Of a DNA stretch of 64,000 nt, positions 59,016 through 64,000 are shown in pieces. The notes under the pieces were generated by a model, which was not told where the DNA came from, ran no database searches, and saw nothing but the letters and a program-made list of their open reading frames with translations. This stretch comes from Chamaecrista fasciculata (taxonomy: Eukaryota > Streptophyta > Magnoliopsida > Fabales > Fabaceae). The stretch is from the NCBI GenBank assembly GCA_003254925.1, contig QANZ01036882.1, positions 62,001-126,000 of the forward strand, read 5' to 3'. Position 1 is the first letter of the stretch. Every line of letters starts with the position of its first letter. A program made the position numbers and the translations under genes.

Positions 59016-59723
59016 AATTAGCATCAAGGCATTATCTTACAAGCTTAGTTGCAATCATGTAGCAATTGGTATTACAATGTTTTCTTGAGGATAGAAAAGT
59101 AATGTAATGTCAGGATTGTTGAAACTATTGATTGTTAGTCAAGTGTGGCATCAATTATGACATTTGGACATTTACTCTTGTTTGGGTTAAGGCAACAGAG
59201 TTGCATCTTTGCTATAGCTATAACTTTTGGCTAAATGATAATTGATTGACCCAATTGGTATGGAGCGAAGGTCTTCGGTTTGATTCCTAGAAGAGAATAT
59301 GTTGAGGGGGAGATTGTTGGCTAATAAGTGGTAGTAGTGGGACCAAGTCAACAAAACAATGGCATGACTAAAGTAGGCGAGCACGAATGTTGCATCTACT
59401 TTATAGTGGGTTAAGGAAAGAGTTGCGTCATTGATAACATCTATAGTTTTTTATCAATTAGGCAAGCACGGATGTTGTCTTTCAATGGGGTATACAATCT
59501 ATATATATTTGTTTTATATGTTTAATGTATTTTGTATGGACATCATTTGCGTTTTTTATGAATGAATTACATGTGTGACATTTTAAAATTGATCGCATCG
59601 TATTATTCATAATCTAATCTATCTTATGTCTCTTCCAGTTTTAAGCGAACTTACATAATAAGTCACATGAGAAAAACATTTATGCTTGACCTTCTTCTTC
59701 AACTTGGTAATGTTTTGTTGCAG

Positions 59724-62700
59724 TTGTTTACATCATGGCAAGAACATTGTATAGTGAACTTGTTTGTAAGAAGCAAAGGATTAAAGGGAAAGGTTCTTTG
59801 TCCAAAGAAGTTTCAACTAGACAAGTTAAACCTCCTCTTAGCTTATTGAACAACAAAGATTTGTTACTTTGGTTGAAAGGCCTTGCATTGGACCCGAGCA
59901 ATATGGAGTCATCCCAATATTCAATTCAAAGGTTGCTTCTCCAAGAAAAATTGCTTAAATTTCGCAAAATTGTCATGCCTAGTGATGACATTAAATATCC
60001 CAAGGTATGCTCTTATTTTCAGCTTTCAAGTCAAACAATAAAAAGTTGCTAACTTAAGATCCCTTTAGGAATGTTTTGATTTTTAAATAATTAAAGATAA
60101 AACTTAGGTAAAGTTTATTATATGTTTGTTATGAGATTCCCCAATCAACATTTGACACGTGAAAAAATTTTTATGCATGACCAATCATGATAGTGAGAGA
60201 ATATTATATACAACCTTTTACACAATCAATCATTAAAGAGAGAGAATTATTTTACTTTTTGTGAATTATTTTTGAACTTATTATTTTGCACAATTGGGGT
60301 AGTTTGTTTGGCCTGGGAGCTAAACGAGTTGGAACATGCTAGCCCATAGGTCGACCTGCCTAATTTTTCAATTTTAATTATATTTTATTATCAATGGGGA
60401 TTAGGTTTAGCAAGTGAAATTAGTCTTTCTCAGCGTGGTGAAACTATATTTGAATCTTGGTTGGGAGATGTGTTCACTTTTATTGTCCAACATTGCGCCG
60501 AACATGATTGCCTCTAATGGAGGATAGTGGAAAACTAAAAAAAAATTACATTATTTTTTAGGGTAAATTATATTTTTTTTTATCTTGTTCTATGGGCCGA
60601 TTTCACTTTGATATCTTGTTCTTTCAAAAGTGACACTATGATTCCCTGTTCTTTGCAGTTGTTAACATTTTGCTACTCAAATTTATTTTTCGATTAAGTT
60701 TTGACGGCGAAGTCGCACGTGAAAAATATTGAGATACCAAAATATTGAGGAAAACAGTGAAAAAATATTGAGATTCGAAGTGAGGATTTTGAAGCGTTTT
60801 ACCATTTGAATTGTGAGAAATGAGAAGAAAATGAATATTTGGGTGTTTTTACTGTGCACGTGATGGTCATGTGCGACTTTGCCGTCAAAACTCAACAAAA
60901 AATAAATTTGGATACCAAAGTGTTAAAAGTGCATAGAACATGGTACCAAAGTGTCACTTTTGAAAGAATATAATACCGAAGTGAAAACGATCCTTAGAAC
61001 AAGGTATCAAAGTGTAATTTACAGTATTTTTCTAATGCATCTTTTACTTATATGACCAAAAGGTGAATGCAAAATGTGGTGAATGCATTTTCGTTTGTTT
61101 TTTATTTATTTTTAGGGAAAATAATAAGTCTGACCAAAATGTGACTGATACAATTTCAAAAAGAAAACTATTTGAATATATATTTTTAAGGGTAAATTAC
61201 AAAAAAGGGCCCTGTGGTTTGGCCCATTTTCAAATAGGGTCCCTGTGGTTTAAAAAGTGTCAGATAAGGTCTATGTGGTTTGCTCCGTTAACAAAAAAGG
61301 TCCTGAGGTATATTTCCGTTCAAAATTTGACAAAAATTTTGGCTAAAATATTATTTTAAGACCCTAACTATTAATTTTTATGTATTTGACTCCCTATTTG
61401 TATGAGAGGACTTTGACGCAAAAAAAGAAAAAGTTTCATGATAATAAATAAAATTTCACCCTTCACTCACTCTCTCTCTCCTTCCGATTTCGATTCCGAA
61501 CACCGAAATGCCTGATACCAATAGGGGATCTAATTCTCGAGCTTGAGGAAATCTCTGTAGAAGAAAGGGAGGATCCAAACCATGGTGACGAGTGGGTCGT
61601 CGGGCTCGAAAGGGACCAATTTGGCGACCTTGCGGAACAATTCGAGGATGAAGCAACCGTCTAGAAGCATGATTTGGAGGAAGGGAGGATCCAAACCCTA
61701 TGGTTTGCTCCGTTAAAATAGTATTTTAGTCAAAATTTCCGTCAAATTTTGGACGAAAATATACCTCAGGACCCTTTTTGTTAACGGAGCAAATCACAGG
61801 GACCTTATCTAATACTTTTTAAAACCACAGGACCCTATCTGAAAATGGGTCAAACCACAGGCCCTTTTGTGTAATTTACCCTATTTTTAAAAAAGAAATA
61901 ATGTTATTTATATATTTGTTATAAGATCCTTCCAATTATAAGCTACTTTTATATTGTCTATTTTCTTATTTTTAATAACATCTCTTTATTATAATTGATC
62001 ATTCAAAGTTTTTGTTGTGTGTTATATATTTATTTAGTAATTTTATAATAGATATATAGACATTTTTATAAGTTTAATCCATTTTAAAATAGGCTTAGAA
62101 TATCAAAACATTCTCTAAGGGGTCTTAAAGTTACAAGTTTCATTAATGTCAACTTTATTTTGGTCTTTAAATTATAGGGTTAATTTTGTTGGTCATCAAA
62201 CTTTTTTTTTTGTTCTATTTTGGTTTTGAAATTTTTTTATTTGTTCTACCATTAGTCCAAAATATGATTATGTTTGGTTTCTACCGTTATCTCTACTCTG
62301 GACAAGATTGGACAGTTGAAATGAATGATTTCTTTCTTATGTGTCATAATAAGCAAGTTGATAAAAAAAAATATGTATTCTTAATTACAAATTGAAAATA
62401 AATGTGGTTGGTTTTTCTTTTTAAGAAAGAATTTTTTTTGTTTTTCTTTTTTGTTAACTCACTTATTAAGACAAGTACGATAGAGAAATCATTCACGTCA
62501 AGTGTTTAGTTTAGAGGTAATGGTAGAAAATAGATGGAACCATAATTTAAACTAACGGAGGAACAAATGAAAAAGTTTGAGGATCAAAACAAAATCCACC
62601 CTATAATTTGAGAACTAAAATGAGATTTTGATCATTTCATTGAAGTATAATTAGTATAAGATTCTGCTTATATTTTTCAGATGAAGCGGGATCTTAAGCA

Positions 62701-63262
62701 TGTTTTAGAGGATGGAAAATGTAGTACTCCTTTTGTACTAAATAGAGAGAAATCTACTAACCAAAATGCCATGAAAAAGAGAAGAGTCCAATCTTCCATT
62801 TCATGCTCACCCTATTCCGAAGTTAAAGATGTTAGTTCCCGAGGAAAGCAAAGAAATAATGCTTTCTCTATTTCCAATGATAGAGAAAAATGCATTTTTT
62901 CTTATCTCTTTGACTCTATTGAGTCTTCTAAAGAGTCAAACCAAGTGAAAAAGGAACACTTGGTTATTAGTAGTGACTCTACTCAAAGTATTGAGAAATC
63001 AGTTCAGGAGAAAACAAATATAGGATTCCCACAAGCAGTAGAGTCATTGGTGGTTATGAATGATCAAATGAAGACTTCACATTCATCAAGAGCAAACAAA
63101 GAAGACAAGAAGAACAAACAAGCACAAAAGTTTTTACTTCTTGATCATACAAACATAAGACCAGTTATTCCCATTGGTCCTAAGTTTCAAGCCGAAGTTT
63201 CAAAGTGGGAAGGTCCTACAAACAAAAGAGATCAAGATATTGATGATTATTGGAGATCTTAG
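59724..63262 (+). CDS. ELM2-motif protein, copy C (283 residues)
   Basis: Coding exons 59735-60004 and 62681-63262; acceptor gcag before 59724, donor gtatgc at 60005, acceptor tttttcag before 62681. One Ser fewer than A and B in the QSSSIS run. Ends IPIGPKFQAEVSKWEGPTNK and DDYWRS (WRF in A and B). The frame is intact although the intron has grown to 2676 bp by two insertions and the 5'-UTR intron to 3504 bp. It keeps the promoter, telo-box and first-exon donor, so with copy A it is the likeliest to be expressed. Role inferred as for copy A. Confidence 0.73.
60555..61023. repeat. fold-back (MULE-like) repeat in the gene C intron
   Basis: Arms AGGGTAAATTATATTTTTTT…TTGTTCTATGG and …AGAACAAGGTATCAAAGTGTAATTTACAG are inverted. 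Related but incomplete sequence is present in the introns of A and B, so the insertion is older than the DUF247 Pack-MULE. No exact TSD. Confidence 0.6.
61190..61881. mobile_element. Pack-MULE, 692 bp, exact 9-bp TSD
   Basis: TIRs begin GGGTAAATTACAAAAAAGGG and end …CCTTTTGTGTAATTTACCC. TSD TATTTTTAA at 61181-61189 and 61882-61890. Empty sites are seen in the introns of copies A (about 23420) and B (about 44555). The core carries a DUF247 gene fragment on the minus strand. Confidence 0.92.
61485..61670 (-). pseudogene. captured DUF247-family gene fragment
   Basis: Minus-strand frame reading MLLDGCFILELFRKVAKL (from 61670), then DPLVTMVWILPFFYRDFLKL and EN, a TAG stop at 61530-61532, then IPYWYQ. 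DUF247 proteins, a large plant family of putative membrane proteins, carry the conserved block MLLDGCFILELFR … WMLPxxxRDLLLLENQIPFFVL; here the Q of ENQIP is the stop codon. Only about 60 codons are present, without the N- or C-terminal parts. The frame given by 61456-61656 is a shadow in another phase. Confidence 0.82.
61891..62680. other. remainder of the gene C intron
   Basis: Homologous to the 3' parts of the A and B introns, with a small local insertion around 62270-62590. The frame 62186-62395 is not a gene. Confidence 0.6.
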
Positions 63263-64000
63263 GCACTCAAATTAAGCCACCAAATTATTGGTCTTCTAAG
63301 CAAGGTCAAGTCATAGTATATTTGACTTAGTTTTGTGGGCTTAACCTTGGTGGATATGTATCATAATTATCTACATAGCCCTTCCTCTAATATTTTTTTT
63401 TAAAGTAGCACTACATATGCAATTTACCAATGAGGGCTATGGGTAGGTATCCGCCTAGGATACAAACTAAAGGTTGTTTCAATAAATAGTTTATTGAAAC
63501 TATAACCTTCATTATTTATCCTCATTCCTCTTTTTTTCTCACCCTCTCACTCATCATCAACAAGATTTTTCACTACTTAGCTAAAGGAATATTGTTTTTC
63601 ACTTGTTAACTCACAAGGAAATATACAAAAATGTGGAAATTATGGTAAACTCTATTATAACTATGGGGATGTATACATGGTAATCAAGATCGAGATCTTA
63701 GATCATAAAATCGTGTAAGATCGAGTTGTTGATAAGGTCCACTTTGTCATATCGCACATAGGATCAAAAATGACTGAGATCGTAGTGGGATCGCGATTTT
63801 TTGGGTAGGATTGTAGAATCGTAAGATCTTGAAGATTTTGGTCAGATTTTGAATTTAATTCTTTTTCTTGACATTTTGTCTTCTTTTTTTAGAGAAAACA
63901 TGCTATTTGGTATATGAATTTACACTGAGTCAACTAATCATTCCCAGAATAATCAAAATACACGATTTAATCCTTGAAATATTTCAATTATCAACTTTTT
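63263..64000. other. 3' flank of gene C and end of the triplication
   Basis: Follows A and B until about 63490, then unrelated sequence. The last 350 bp contain repeated GATC/GATCGAGATC- and GATCGTAG-like words. No gene seen to the window end. Confidence 0.55.

Larger units (their letters stand above)
47131..63490 (+). repeat. tandem unit C
   Basis: Third unit. A large deletion joins the middle of the hAT-like element (48571 on) to the middle of the fold-back MULE (homologous to 36070-36335), so copia and everything between is missing. Homology to A and B ends shortly after the gene, at about 63490 (TTTATTGAAA). Confidence 0.82.

Noticed and set aside
59225..59290. GGTTTGATTCC with an upstream CCCAATTGGTATGG as a tRNA gene
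   Set aside because: No cloverleaf could be drawn by eye; probably SINE-related debris.

Overview
The window is nuclear DNA from a eudicot plant. It has introns with GT/AG junctions, an NRT1/PTR-family transporter, a plastid-type nuclear gene, LINE and copia/gypsy-type retroelements, plant SINEs, and many Mutator, hAT and PIF/Harbinger elements. I cannot name the species. All captured gene fragments are plant families. No rRNA, functional tRNA or CRISPR array was seen.

Layout. (1) 1-2165: the 3' three exons of an NPF8-type peptide transporter, truncated by the window edge. (2) 2507-9578: one ordinary two-exon gene (5729-8381, probable chloroplast membrane coiled-coil protein), surrounded and invaded by fold-back Mutator-like elements (MULEs), most with 9-11 bp target-site duplications (TSDs). 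(3) 10440 to about 63490: three head-to-tail copies of one large unit, called A (about 10440-25880), B (about 25881-47130) and C (about 47131-63490). Each unit starts with a decayed LINE on the minus strand and ends with a small two-coding-exon gene encoding a 283-284 residue protein with an ELM2-like C-terminal motif. All three gene copies keep intact reading frames and splice sites. Units A and B also carry a copia reverse-transcriptase fragment; C lost it through a large deletion.

The units are paralogues of one another, so an insertion in one can be read against the empty site in another. This gives an unusually clear stratigraphy: an old SINE common to all three; a hAT-like element at the same LINE position in B and C only; then unit-specific insertions. 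A received a MULE inside a MULE, a long-TIR MULE, a small MULE, a perfect hAT and a PIF-like element carrying a trehalose-phosphate-synthase fragment. B received a 5.0-kb LTR retrotransposon carrying a LysM-receptor fragment, a MULE containing a 2.1-kb solo LTR, and a LINE 3' end. C received a MULE inside a PIF inside a hAT, a second PIF-like element in the 5'-UTR intron, and a Pack-MULE carrying a DUF247 fragment.

The main result is not a new operon-like system. It is a tandem gene triplication that has acted as a trap for transposons, in which three different transposon classes have independently captured pieces of three unrelated host genes. Among the ordinary genes the least characterised is the triplicated ELM2-like gene, whose copy B has lost the promoter/first-exon architecture seen in A and C.
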